The position numbers and the translations under genes were made by a program. The notes under the pieces are model-generated. The model worked only from the letters and a program-made list of their open reading frames with translations. It ran no database searches and had not been told where the DNA came from. Of a stretch of DNA of 55,635 bases, positions 49,032 through 55,635 are shown piece by piece. The stretch is from Actinomycetes bacterium (lineage in GTDB: Bacteria > Actinomycetota > Acidimicrobiia > Acidimicrobiales > RAAP-2), in contig JAKADK010000010.1 in the NCBI GenBank assembly GCA_021820665.1, positions 1 to 55,635 of the forward strand, written 5' to 3'. Within the stretch, counting starts at the first letter, position 1, and the number at the start of each line of letters is the position of its first letter.

Positions 49032-49438
49032 GTGCGTCGTCGCCCGCCGAGAAGCCTGCGCAGCTGAGCTCGTTCCGCGTCGTCGAGGCGTTCGATGAGA
49101 TGTCCGAGCGCGGCCGGCCGGTCGGCGGCCGCGGCGAGGATCGCTTCCATGCGCTCGGCGACGCTCTCCTCGCGGCTGGAGGTCGGACGGTAGGAGAAGG
49201 AACGGCCAGTCTTTTCCCGCTCGACCAGGCCCTTTCGCCACAGCCGCACGAGGACGGTCATCACGGTCGTATAGCCGAGCGGACGGCCAGTGGCGAGGCG
49301 TTCGTGGACCTGACCGGGCGTGAGCCAGCCGCCGCCATCCCAGAGCACCTCGAGGACGGAGTGCTCCAAGGTGCCGGGCGGGCTGCGGCGCAGCACGCCG
49401 ACCCGGCGACGGGCGGCTCGCGGCGAGGGTTCGACCAT
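49028..49438 (-). CDS. BlaI/MecI/CopY-family repressor
   Basis: A 136-residue winged-helix repressor (GTLEHSVLEVLWDGGGWLTPGQVHERLATGRPLGYTTVMTVLVRLWRKGLVEREKTGRSFSYRP), followed by a dimerisation helix. The CopY-type CxCx4CxC copper site is absent, so it is BlaI-like and presumably controlled by the M56 peptidase. ATG 49438 is preferred to GTG 49453. It is divergent from csoR across about 100 bp and could control the leftward genes. Confidence 0.9.
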   Translation of the reverse strand: MVEPSPRAARRRVGVLRRSPPGTLEHSVLEVLWDGGGWLTPGQVHERLATGRPLGYTTVMTVLVRLWRKGLVEREKTGRSFSYRPTSSREESVAERMEAILAAAADRPAALGHLIERLDDAERAQLRRLLGGRRRT

Positions 49439-49499
49439 GGCCCATGATGGCACCGCCAGGCCGGCCGTCGGCGGGCTTTGGCGTCGCCGTACCGTGCGG

Positions 49500-49512
49500 G
49501 GGTATAGTACCC
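49500..49512. promoter_or_regulatory. CsoR-type operator over the -10 element
   Basis: GGGTATAGTACCC is an interrupted palindrome (arms GGGTA/TACCC) similar in character to CsoR boxes. Its centre contains TATAGT (49503-49508), a good -10 element for csoR. Binding of apo-CsoR would block transcription and Cu(I) would relieve it. Confidence 0.6.
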
Positions 49513-49541
49513 GTGCCCAAGGGCGTAGGAGGCGACCGCAC

Positions 49542-49823
49542 GTGTACGGCTATTCAGGCGACAAAGAGGCGTACCAGAGACGCTTGCGGCGGATCGAGGG
49601 GCAGGTGCGGGGCCTGCAACGCATGATCGATGACGACCGCTACTGCATCGACATCTTGACCCAGGTTGCTGCCGCCACCAAGGCGCTGCACGCTGTCGCG
49701 CTCGGCCTGCTCGAACAGCATCTGGGGCACTGCGTGGCAGAGGCGACCGCGGCGGGCGGCCCCGCCGGCGCCGCAAAGGTGAAGGAGGCGTCCGACGCCG
49801 TGGCAAGGCTGCTGCAGTCGTGA
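49542..49823 (+). CDS. csoR: copper-sensing repressor CsoR
   Basis: A 93-residue all-helical repressor of the DUF156 family. The Cu(I) ligands Cys-His-Cys are present as Cys35 (DDRYCIDILTQV), His60 and Cys64 (LLEQHLGHCVAEA), along with RRLRRIEGQVRGLQRMI. GTG 49542 is preceded by AGGAGG. Its stop overlaps the copA start (GTGA), so the repressor and pump are coupled. It presumably controls csoR-copA-copZ and possibly the complex I-like genes downstream. Confidence 0.95.
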   Translation: MYGYSGDKEAYQRRLRRIEGQVRGLQRMIDDDRYCIDILTQVAAATKALHAVALGLLEQHLGHCVAEATAAGGPAGAAKVKEASDAVARLLQS

Positions 49824-52483
49824 CCCGGGACCGAGCCGACACCGGAGCGCCTGTGGACGCGAGGCCGGCAGGCGGGGCGGCCCGAGCGCCGACCCTCGTC
49901 GTCGGGATCGAGGGCATGACCTGTGCTTCGTGCGTTCGCCGGGTCGAGCGGGCGCTTACTGGCGTAGAAGGAGTCCAGGCCGCCCGGGTGAACTTGGCGA
50001 CCGAGTCGGCCGAAGTCGAGCTCGCCCGGCCCCTCACAGCGACGGCGCTGTCGCAAGCGGTGGAAGCCGCCGGCTACCGAGCCGTCGTGGGCCACGGCGG
50101 CGGGACCCCTTCAGCGGCGCCGGCCGACGCGGTGGTGCTCGAAGTGAGCGGCATGACCTGCGCCTCCTGCGTCCGCCGGGTCGAGCGGGCGCTCACCGGC
50201 GTCGAAGGTGTCGCTGCGGCCCGGGTGAACCTCGCGACCGAGTCGGCCGAGGTCGAGCTGACCGGACCCCTCGACCCGGCGGTGCTCCTCGGCGCCGTCA
50301 GCGCCGCCGGGTACGAAGCTGCCGTCGCCCAGCCCGCCCGCGATCCGGCGACCGACGCCGCCGGCCGCCGGGCCCGCCGCCAAGCGGACCTCGCCCGGAG
50401 GCGGGCCAAGCTCGGGGTCGGGGCGGTGCTGAGCGGGGCCGTGCTGGTGCTCGCCTACGGGTTCGGGCAGCCTGGCTGGTCGCCGTACGCGCAACTGGTG
50501 ATCGGCCTGCCCGTCTATCTCTGGGTCGGCTCGGGGTTCCACCTTGGCGCCATCCGGGCGGCGCGGCACCGGACGGTCAACATGGACACCTTGGTGGCGC
50601 TCGGTGCCAGCGTCGCGTTCGCCTACTCGGTCGTGGCCACCTTCGCCCTTCCCGGCCGACCGACGTACTTCGACGTCGCCGCGGTGATCGTCACCTTGAT
50701 CTCGGTCGGCAAGTACCTCGAGGTCCTCACGAAAGGCCGGGCCGGCGATGCCATCGAGGCGCTCGCCGGGCTGCGCCCGCGCACGGCCCACCTGCTCGCC
50801 CGTCCCGGCGCGCCGGTTGGAGCCGGCTCGGCCGGGCCGCTCGAGGTGGCCGCGGAGTCGCTGCGGACCGACGACGTCGTCCTCGTACTGCCGGGCGAAG
50901 CGTTCCCCGCCGACGGTGCGGTCCTCGCTGGCAATGCCGCCGTCGACGAGTCGATGGTCACCGGCGAGAGCATGCCCGTCGACAAGGCGGTCGGCGACGA
51001 GGTGACGGGCGGGACGGTGAACGGGCTGGCGCCGCTCACGGTGCAGGTGACCCGGGCGGGGGCCGAGACCACTTTGGCCCGCATCACGGCGCTCGTCGAG
51101 GCGGCGCAGCTCACCAAGTCCCAGGCGCAGCGCCTCGCCGATCGTGTCTCGGCGGTGTTCGTGCCGGCGATCCTCCTCGTCGCCGCGGCCACCTTCGCCG
51201 GGTGGCTCATCAGCGGGCACTCGCTCGCCGCCGCGCTCGTCCCGGCGGTCGCCGTCTTGGTGGTGGCCTGCCCGTGCGCCCTCGGTCTCGCCACCCCCGT
51301 CGCGGTGATGGTCGGTACCGGCAGGGGAGCGGAGCTGGGGTTGTTGATCTCGGGGGCGGAGGTGCTGGAAAGGGTGCGGCACCTCGCTGTCGTGGTGGTG
51401 GACAAGACCGGCACGATCACCGTCGGCCATCCCGAGGTCGTCGACGTGGTGCCGACCGACGGCACGGACGGGGACGATGCGCTTGCCCTGGCTGCAGACG
51501 TCGAGTCCGCATCCGAGCATCCCCTTGCCCGAGCGGTCGTCGCCGCGGCCGCTCGGCGCGGGTTGGCCGGCGCGGAGGTGCAGCAGGTCCAGGTGGTTCC
51601 CGGCGCCGGCGTCGAGGCCGTCGTGGGCTCGAAGCGGGTGAGGGTGGGATCGGTCGACTGGGTCGCCGAGCAGGATTCGGATGCGTCTCGGACCGCAACG
51701 GCGGCCCAACGGATCGACGCGCTGGCGGCCCGGCTCGCCGGCCAGGGCAAAACTCCGGTCGGCGTTTGGGTCGACGGGGAGGTGCGGCTGCTCCTCGGGA
51801 TCGCCGACCCGCTGCGCCCCGACGCGGCCGCCGGCGTGGCGCATCTGCGTGCCAAGGGGCTCCGGGTCGTGGTGGCGACCGGTGACCGCAGAGAGGTCGC
51901 CGAGTCGATCGGCGCCGCGGCCGGCGTCGACGAGGTGCACGCCGGGCTGCGCCCCGAGGACAAGGCCAAGCTGGTCGAGCGGCTACGCGAGCAGCTCGGT
52001 CCGGTGGCGATGGTCGGCGACGGCATCAACGACGCGCCGGCGCTCGCGGTAGCCGACATCGGCGTGGCGGTCGGAAGTGGCACGGCGGTGGCGATGGCCG
52101 CGGCCGACATCACCCTGGTGCACGGCGACGTCGCCGCCGTCGCCGACGCCATCGAGTTGTCACGAGCCACTCGTCGGGTCATCTGGCAGAACCTCGGCTG
52201 GGCCTTCGGCTACAACGCCATGCTGGTGCCACTGGCGGCCTTCGGGATCCTGCCGCCCATGCTGGCTGCGGCCGCCATGGCGCTCAGCTCGGTCAGCGTG
52301 GTCACCAACGCTCTCCGGTTGCGGCGCTTCGGCCGATCGGCACCCCTCGACGGCGCTCGCGCCGCCGACGAGGTCGCCACTCCGGAGAGAACCGCTCCCA
52401 CCTTGGTAGCGCCGCACGGGCCTTCCCATCAGCAGCCGACCTCAACGACATGCGAGAAGGAGCACCGCAATGACCACCCTTGA
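49820..52483 (+). CDS. copA: copper-exporting P1B-ATPase CopA
   Basis: An 887-residue Cu(I) export ATPase. Two N-terminal HMA domains (both GMTCASCVRRVERALTGVEGV) are nearly identical, implying a recent internal duplication. ACPCALGLATP (CPC near residue 484-486), VVDKTGTITVG, SEHPLARAVV, ATGDR, VGDGINDAPAL and MALSSVSVVTNALRLRR are all canonical for CopA. The C-terminal extension after the last helix is low-complexity and overlaps the copZ start by 14 bp. Confidence 0.97.
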   Translation: MTRDRADTGAPVDARPAGGAARAPTLVVGIEGMTCASCVRRVERALTGVEGVQAARVNLATESAEVELARPLTATALSQAVEAAGYRAVVGHGGGTPSAAPADAVVLEVSGMTCASCVRRVERALTGVEGVAAARVNLATESAEVELTGPLDPAVLLGAVSAAGYEAAVAQPARDPATDAAGRRARRQADLARRRAKLGVGAVLSGAVLVLAYGFGQPGWSPYAQLVIGLPVYLWVGSGFHLGAIRAARHRTVNMDTLVALGASVAFAYSVVATFALPGRPTYFDVAAVIVTLISVGKYLEVLTKGRAGDAIEALAGLRPRTAHLLARPGAPVGAGSAGPLEVAAESLRTDDVVLVLPGEAFPADGAVLAGNAAVDESMVTGESMPVDKAVGDEVTGGTVNGLAPLTVQVTRAGAETTLARITALVEAAQLTKSQAQRLADRVSAVFVPAILLVAAATFAGWLISGHSLAAALVPAVAVLVVACPCALGLATPVAVMVGTGRGAELGLLISGAEVLERVRHLAVVVVDKTGTITVGHPEVVDVVPTDGTDGDDALALAADVESASEHPLARAVVAAAARRGLAGAEVQQVQVVPGAGVEAVVGSKRVRVGSVDWVAEQDSDASRTATAAQRIDALAARLAGQGKTPVGVWVDGEVRLLLGIADPLRPDAAAGVAHLRAKGLRVVVATGDRREVAESIGAAAGVDEVHAGLRPEDKAKLVERLREQLGPVAMVGDGINDAPALAVADIGVAVGSGTAVAMAAADITLVHGDVAAVADAIELSRATRRVIWQNLGWAFGYNAMLVPLAAFGILPPMLAAAAMALSSVSVVTNALRLRRFGRSAPLDGARAADEVATPERTAPTLVAPHGPSHQQPTSTTCEKEHRNDHP

Positions 52484-52676
52484 CCTGGTTGCCGACGACA
52501 TCTCCTGCGGCCACTGCAAAGCGAGCATCGAGTCGGACCTCGGACAGCGCCCCGGCGTGCACGGCGTCGTGGTCGACATCGACACCAAGTCCGTCCACGT
52601 GACCTACGACGAGGACCAGACCTCCGCCGAAGCCATCAAGGAGACCCTGGCCGAAATCGGCTATCCGGCCGCCTGA
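52470..52676 (+). CDS. copZ: copper chaperone CopZ
   Basis: A 68-residue HMA protein with the metal loop DISCGHCKASIESDL and the typical beta-alpha-beta-beta-alpha-beta pattern ending in IKETLAEIGYPAA. The His inside the CxxC loop (CGHC) is less usual than the MxCxxC loop but known in the family. GAGAAGGAG precedes the ATG. It would carry Cu(I) to CopA. Confidence 0.93.
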   Translation: MTTLDLVADDISCGHCKASIESDLGQRPGVHGVVVDIDTKSVHVTYDEDQTSAEAIKETLAEIGYPAA

Positions 52677-52800
52677 CCGACAGGATCGACGCCCGCTTTC
52701 TCCGCGGGATGTCCGCGTCCGACGTCGGCAGCCCCACGAGCACCGCGGGGGAGGAGCACGGCGCTGCCCCGCCGTGGTGCCGACGCCGCAACTGGGGGTA

Positions 52801-52813
52801 CGACACCGTGTCG
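52801..52813. promoter_or_regulatory. 13-bp palindrome before the complex I-like operon
   Basis: CGACACCGTGTCG has perfect arms CGACAC/GTGTCG around one C. It is followed by GCATATCCT, a weak -10 candidate. It lies in the 250-bp spacer between copZ and the NuoA-like gene, which otherwise holds no recognisable gene before 52856. It may be an operator that separates control of the new operon from csoR-copA-copZ. Confidence 0.45.
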
Positions 52814-52855
52814 CATATCCTCATGGCCGAGCGACAAGTGAGAGGGGGAGCCGAC

Positions 52856-52930
52856 ATGTCCCTGCGCGGCGCGAAGAGGATCGGAGACCGTCCGGCCCGG
52901 GGCGACCCGGCTCGCGGAGCGCCGCAATGA
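52856..52930 (+). CDS. possible 24-residue leader peptide
   Basis: ATG 52856 has AGAGGGGGAG upstream, and the frame (MSLRGAKRIGDRPARGDPAR...) ends in a TGA overlapping the ATG of the NuoA-like gene. The peptide is basic and resembles no known protein. It may serve translational coupling. The evidence is the ribosome-binding site and overlap only. Confidence 0.3.
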   Translation: MSLRGAKRIGDRPARGDPARGAPQ

Positions 52931-53283
52931 GCGGCGGTGGCTTCGTGCCGCTCCTTGCTCTGCTCGCGGTCGCCCTCGGAGTTTGCGGCGTGCTCTACCT
53001 GCTAAGCCTGCTCGTCGGCGTTCGATCCGATCCGCTGCAGGCGGCGCCGTTCGGCTCGGGGCTGCTCCCAAGCGAGCACGCGCTGAGCCGGTTCCACGCC
53101 CGCTGGTACGCGCTGGCGATGTTGTTCCTCGCGTTCGACATGGAGATGGTCTTCATGTACCCCTGGACTCTGGTGATCGCCACCGTCGGACCGAGCGCGG
53201 TCGTCGAGATGTTCTCGTTCCTGGGACTGCTGTTGGCAGGCGTCGCCTATGCCCGCCGTGAGGGTGCGCTGCATTGGGCTTGA
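52927..53283 (+). CDS. NuoA-like membrane subunit, Met-enriched
   Basis: A 118-residue protein with three helices and the NuoA core RFHARWYALAMLFLAFDMEMVFMYPWTLVI. Canonical NuoA reads FD(V)E(x)VFLYPW; here Met occupies three positions around the conserved Asp and Glu. The loop usually Y-E-(S/C)-G is FGSG, so the conserved loop Glu is missing. Such subunits sit at the membrane end of the quinone channel in complex I. It is the first clear gene of the complex I-like operon and ends by overlapping the next start. Confidence 0.85.
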   Translation: MSGGGFVPLLALLAVALGVCGVLYLLSLLVGVRSDPLQAAPFGSGLLPSEHALSRFHARWYALAMLFLAFDMEMVFMYPWTLVIATVGPSAVVEMFSFLGLLLAGVAYARREGALHWA

Positions 53284-54404
53284 GCACCGCGCTCGCGCGC
53301 CTGGCGGCCACTTGGCCGCCTGTCTTCTTGGTCGCCGCCCCGGGGTCGACGGCGTGCCGCTTGAGCGTGGAGGTCGAGCTTCGCCGACGCGGCTGGCCGC
53401 GGTCAGCGAGCCCCGCAGGCGCACGCCTGCTGGTGGTCTGCGGGACCGTAGGCGACCTCGACGAGGCCGTGACCGAGGTGTGGGGGGAGATGCCCGATCC
53501 GAAGGCGCGCCGTGACCTCGCCGACCCGGCCGCTGCCCGCAAGACGCTCGACGGCGCCCGGGCCCAGTTGGCCGAGCCCGGTCACGTGCCGCCGTCACCT
53601 CACCAGCGGGCTGGCGCACCCGGGGCCTCCGGGGCCCACCACGGCATGTCCGACCACGGCGACGATATGGCGGGCGGAGGCGGGATGGAGATGCCGGCCG
53701 GGCTGGCGATGGCGGAGCGGACCGAGGACCGAGACGGCCTGAAGCTCGACCAGCTGCACCTCACCCTCGGACCTTTGCTCTCCGAATGGCCCACGGGCCT
53801 CGTGCTGCGTATCGCCGTGCAAGGCGACGTCATCCAGCAGGCCCGAGGAGAGACGGTCGGCGGCACGGGCGACGGCTCCTTTTGGGAAGAACCCTCGGAG
53901 CGGGCACGGCGCGGTGAGCCGGTGACCTGTGGCGAGGTCGCCCGCCGTACGGCGGCCCACCGTCTCGATAGCCTGGGGCGGCTGCTCGAGGTCGCCGGCT
54001 GGCCGGCCGCCGCCGGGTCGGCCCGCTGGCTGCGAGACGACCTGCTCGGCGGCCTCCCCGCCGCACTGGCGGCGCCCCGGCTTGGCCGCCTGGTTCGCCA
54101 CGTCGGCCGCTCCCGCGTCCTGTCCCAGATGACGGCCGGCCTCGGGCAGGCGAGCGACGGGGACGTGCGGGCTCGCTACCGGCGCTGGCTCGACGACGCG
54201 GTCCGAGCGGTCGTCTCGCTCGACGGTCCCGAATCGCGCGGGGTGGTACGGGCATCCTTCGCGCGCCCCGGGGTGCCACCGGGGGCTGTCTTGGAGACGA
54301 TCGAGCAGCTCGTGGTCGGAACCGAGCTCGGCGTGGCACGGCTCATCGTCGCCAGCATCGATCCCGACCTCGACGATCCCCGGATCGCGGCGCGCCATGG
54401 TTGA
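53280..54404 (+). CDS. NuoB/NuoD-like fusion without Fe-S ligands, His/Met linker
   Basis: A 374-residue protein. Residues 12-80 resemble NuoB (WPPVFLVAAPGSTACRLSVEVEL; SASPAGARLLVVCGTVGDLDEAVTEVWGEMPDPKAR). The tandem Cys and other ligands of cluster N2 are absent, only Cys26 and Cys54 remaining in this part. Residues 118-145 form a His/Met-rich linker (HHGMSDHGDDM, GGMEMPAGLAM). The rest resembles a degenerate NuoD (LDQLHLTLGPLLSEWPTGLVLRIAVQGDVIQQA; then helices). TTG 53280 overlaps the NuoA-like stop; TTG 53274 is an alternative. It would form the peripheral part facing the quinone site but cannot carry the N2 cluster. Confidence 0.7.
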   Translation: MSTALARLAATWPPVFLVAAPGSTACRLSVEVELRRRGWPRSASPAGARLLVVCGTVGDLDEAVTEVWGEMPDPKARRDLADPAAARKTLDGARAQLAEPGHVPPSPHQRAGAPGASGAHHGMSDHGDDMAGGGGMEMPAGLAMAERTEDRDGLKLDQLHLTLGPLLSEWPTGLVLRIAVQGDVIQQARGETVGGTGDGSFWEEPSERARRGEPVTCGEVARRTAAHRLDSLGRLLEVAGWPAAAGSARWLRDDLLGGLPAALAAPRLGRLVRHVGRSRVLSQMTAGLGQASDGDVRARYRRWLDDAVRAVVSLDGPESRGVVRASFARPGVPPGAVLETIEQLVVGTELGVARLIVASIDPDLDDPRIAARHG

Positions 54405-55329
54405 GCCGGCGCCGTGGTGGGCCGTGCTGGTCGTCCCGGCGGTGCTCGGCGCGTTCGCGACGGGAGCCGTGCTCGGCTCTCGGCAGCTCGTCGCCCGCGC
54501 CTCGGGCGCCCCGAGCAGGCCGCAAGCGGTGCTCGCCGGGATGTGCGCCGAGGTCGCCGGCCTCCTGGTCGGCCGCCGCCGCACGACGCTCGCCCCCGAC
54601 CGCCTGCTGTGGCGGCTCGGTGTGGTCGGTGTCCCGGTGGCGGCGATCCTCGCGGTGGCGGTGGTGCCCCTCGGCCACTGGGTGGTCGACGACCTCAGGG
54701 TCGGGGTGGTGTGGTTCAACGCCATGGAGATCCTCACCTGGGCGGCTGTGTGGGCGGCAGGGTGGGGACCGAACAGCGCCTTCTCCCTTGTCGGGGGCTA
54801 CCGCATGGTCGCCCAGGGCCTCAGCTACGAGCTTCCGCACATGTTCGCCCTGATCGGCGTGGCGACGGCTGCCGGCTCGCTGCAGGTCGGCACGATCGTC
54901 GCCCAGCAACGCCACCTCTGGTTCGTCGTGTGGATGCCGGTCGGCTTCGCCGCGTTCTTGCTCAGTGTGCTCGGGTTCTCCTTCATCGGCCCGTTCGGCC
55001 AGCCGGCGGGGGCCGATCTCGCCGGCGGGGTGCTGGCCGAGGTGGCGGGCGTCGACCGGTTGGTGCTTGCCGCCGGGCGCTGGCTGCTGCTCGCCGCCGG
55101 CGCGGCCATGGCAGTGCCGCTCTTCCTCGGCGGTGGTCTCGGCCCGGGACTTCCCGCCTGGGCGTGGTCGGTGCTCAAGACCGTGGCGGTGCTCGGGGCG
55201 CTCGTCGCCACCCGCCACCTCGTGCCGACCGTGCGGCTGGAGCGATGGGCGCCGCTGGCGTGGCTCGTCCTCCTGCCCCTCACCATCGTCCAGGACCTCG
55301 TAGCGGCCGTGGTGGTGCTCCTTCGATGA
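54397..55329 (+). CDS. NuoH-like membrane subunit
   Basis: A 310-residue polytopic protein with about eight helices. NuoH-type blocks are LVGGYRMVAQGLSYELPHMFALIGVA (canonical AQMISYE), WFVVWMPVGFAAFLLSVLGF and a C-terminal helix set. The acidic quinone-loop signature EAESELVxG is not conserved; the corresponding place reads IGPFGQPAGADLAGGVLAEVAGV. In complex I, NuoH links the quinone site to the proton channels. The start overlaps the end of the NuoB/D-like gene. Confidence 0.85.
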   Translation: MVEPAPWWAVLVVPAVLGAFATGAVLGSRQLVARASGAPSRPQAVLAGMCAEVAGLLVGRRRTTLAPDRLLWRLGVVGVPVAAILAVAVVPLGHWVVDDLRVGVVWFNAMEILTWAAVWAAGWGPNSAFSLVGGYRMVAQGLSYELPHMFALIGVATAAGSLQVGTIVAQQRHLWFVVWMPVGFAAFLLSVLGFSFIGPFGQPAGADLAGGVLAEVAGVDRLVLAAGRWLLLAAGAAMAVPLFLGGGLGPGLPAWAWSVLKTVAVLGALVATRHLVPTVRLERWAPLAWLVLLPLTIVQDLVAAVVVLLR

Positions 55330-55361
55330 AGGCGGCGCCGCACCCAGGGGTTGCCGGCTGA
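55326..55361 (+). CDS. 11-codon mini-ORF bridging the NuoH- and NuoJ-like genes
   Basis: ATG 55326 overlaps the NuoH-like TGA and the mini-ORF stop (TGA 55359-55361) overlaps the NuoJ-like ATG. The peptide is MKAAPHPGVAG. It occupies the place where nuoI (the two-4Fe-4S subunit) stands in canonical operons. It may be a coupling device or the last trace of nuoI; translation is inferred from the overlaps only. Confidence 0.35.
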   Translation: MKAAPHPGVAG

Positions 55362-55635
55362 TGGGGACCGTCGCCTTCTTCGTCCTGGCCGTCGCCGCCA
55401 GCGCGCTCGCCGTCTTGGTGTTCGTGGTCGACTCCATGGCGAGGGCCACCTTCTGCCTGCTCGGCTCGTTCCTCGCCGCCGCCGGCGAGGTGATCCTCCT
55501 CGGCCTCGCCTACCTCGGGACGGTCATCGTCGTGATGATGGTGATGGAGATGGTGATCATGGCGGTGTTCATGGTCATGTACATGATGAACCCGGCCGGG
55601 CTCATGCCGATGTCCATGGTGCACAACCGGCGGGG
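55361..55635 (+). CDS. NuoJ-like subunit, extremely Met-rich (partial)
   Basis: The frame runs off the right edge after 91 residues. Two helices and a third begin as in NuoJ, with AYLGTVIVVMMVME in place of the canonical YAGAxxVLFLFVVM. Residues 60-90 contain 13 Met (for example MVIMAVFMVMYMM, then LMPMSMVHN), far above normal. NuoJ takes part in antiporter coupling in complex I. The following genes, presumably nuoK/L/M/N-like, are outside the window. Confidence 0.8.
   Translation, partial: MGTVAFFVLAVAASALAVLVFVVDSMARATFCLLGSFLAAAGEVILLGLAYLGTVIVVMMVMEMVIMAVFMVMYMMNPAGLMPMSMVHNRR

Noticed and set aside
50111-51940. Long minus-strand open frames opposite copA
   Set aside because: Same high-GC shadow effect; copA has all canonical motifs on the plus strand.

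Overview
The window is a stretch of a very high-GC actinobacterial genome. The gene style (frequent GTG/TTG starts, ATGA/GTGA stop-start overlaps, leaderless TANNNT promoters directly in front of start codons) and the ferredoxin - gltX - tRNA-Gln - tRNA-Glu neighbourhood would fit a member of the Acidimicrobiia or a relative. That placement is inference; no rRNA or other phylogenetic marker is present. The left end (1-5005) looks like ordinary chromosome: a 3' gene fragment, an N-terminally truncated dihydrodipicolinate-reductase-like pseudogene, an AarF/UbiB-type kinase, a 3Fe-4S ferredoxin, glutamyl-tRNA synthetase with an unusual low-complexity insertion, then tRNA-Gln(CTG) and tRNA-Glu(CTC).

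From the 3' end of tRNA-Glu an integrative and conjugative element begins. A serine recombinase gene runs into the antisense of the tRNA-Glu 3' half. It is translationally coupled to a 69-residue protein and an orphan DNA methyltransferase. A divergent recombination set follows (tyrosine recombinase, small XRE protein, zinc-finger integrase-like protein), then a second paralogous methyltransferase, a winged-helix protein, a cluster of TCCATCAG/CTGATGGA repeats with a 17-bp inverted repeat, and a sigma-like HTH protein. The conjugation operon (13529-22764) encodes a VirB2-like pilin, a VirB6/TrbL-like membrane protein, a PrgI-like protein, VirB4, a bitopic membrane protein, a VirD4/TraG coupling ATPase, a replication-relaxation protein and a muramidase/NlpC-P60 wall hydrolase.

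Next comes metal cargo: a damaged ArsR regulator next to the last third of a HoxN-type nickel transporter (a deletion scar), then an intact cmtR-like Cd/Pb sensor with its operator and two cation-diffusion-facilitator genes. On the minus strand a nearly gapless block from 40282 down to 25583 encodes a complete-looking Tad/Flp pilus system: lipoprotein, PKD-like exported protein, CpaB, CpaE, CpaF, TadB, TadC, pilin, two TadE proteins, a TadG-like protein, a membrane LysM-BTAD protein and a prepilin peptidase. It continues into an HMA protein, a P1B-ATPase with a YPC instead of CPC motif, and a MerR regulator.

The region 40436-45716 holds two MmyB-type XRE regulators (the second frameshifted), a rhodanese pseudogene, a diiron ferritin-like protein, an OsmC-like protein and an IS1634-type transposase remnant, so it has been a site of repeated insertion and decay.

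The right end (45782-55635) is a copper/thiol island. TlpA, CcdA and Sco1 plus an M56 peptidase/BlaI pair are on the minus strand; csoR-copA-copZ are on the plus strand. Downstream of copZ starts the most unusual feature: a stripped-down complex I-like operon (NuoA-like, a NuoB/NuoD-like fusion without iron-sulfur ligands, NuoH-like, an 11-codon mini-ORF where nuoI would be, NuoJ-like running off the edge). Its subunits are strongly enriched in methionine and carry a His/Met-rich linker. I propose that it is a redox-inactive, copper-linked membrane machine, possibly an ion- or metal-translocating module. No function is demonstrated by the sequence.
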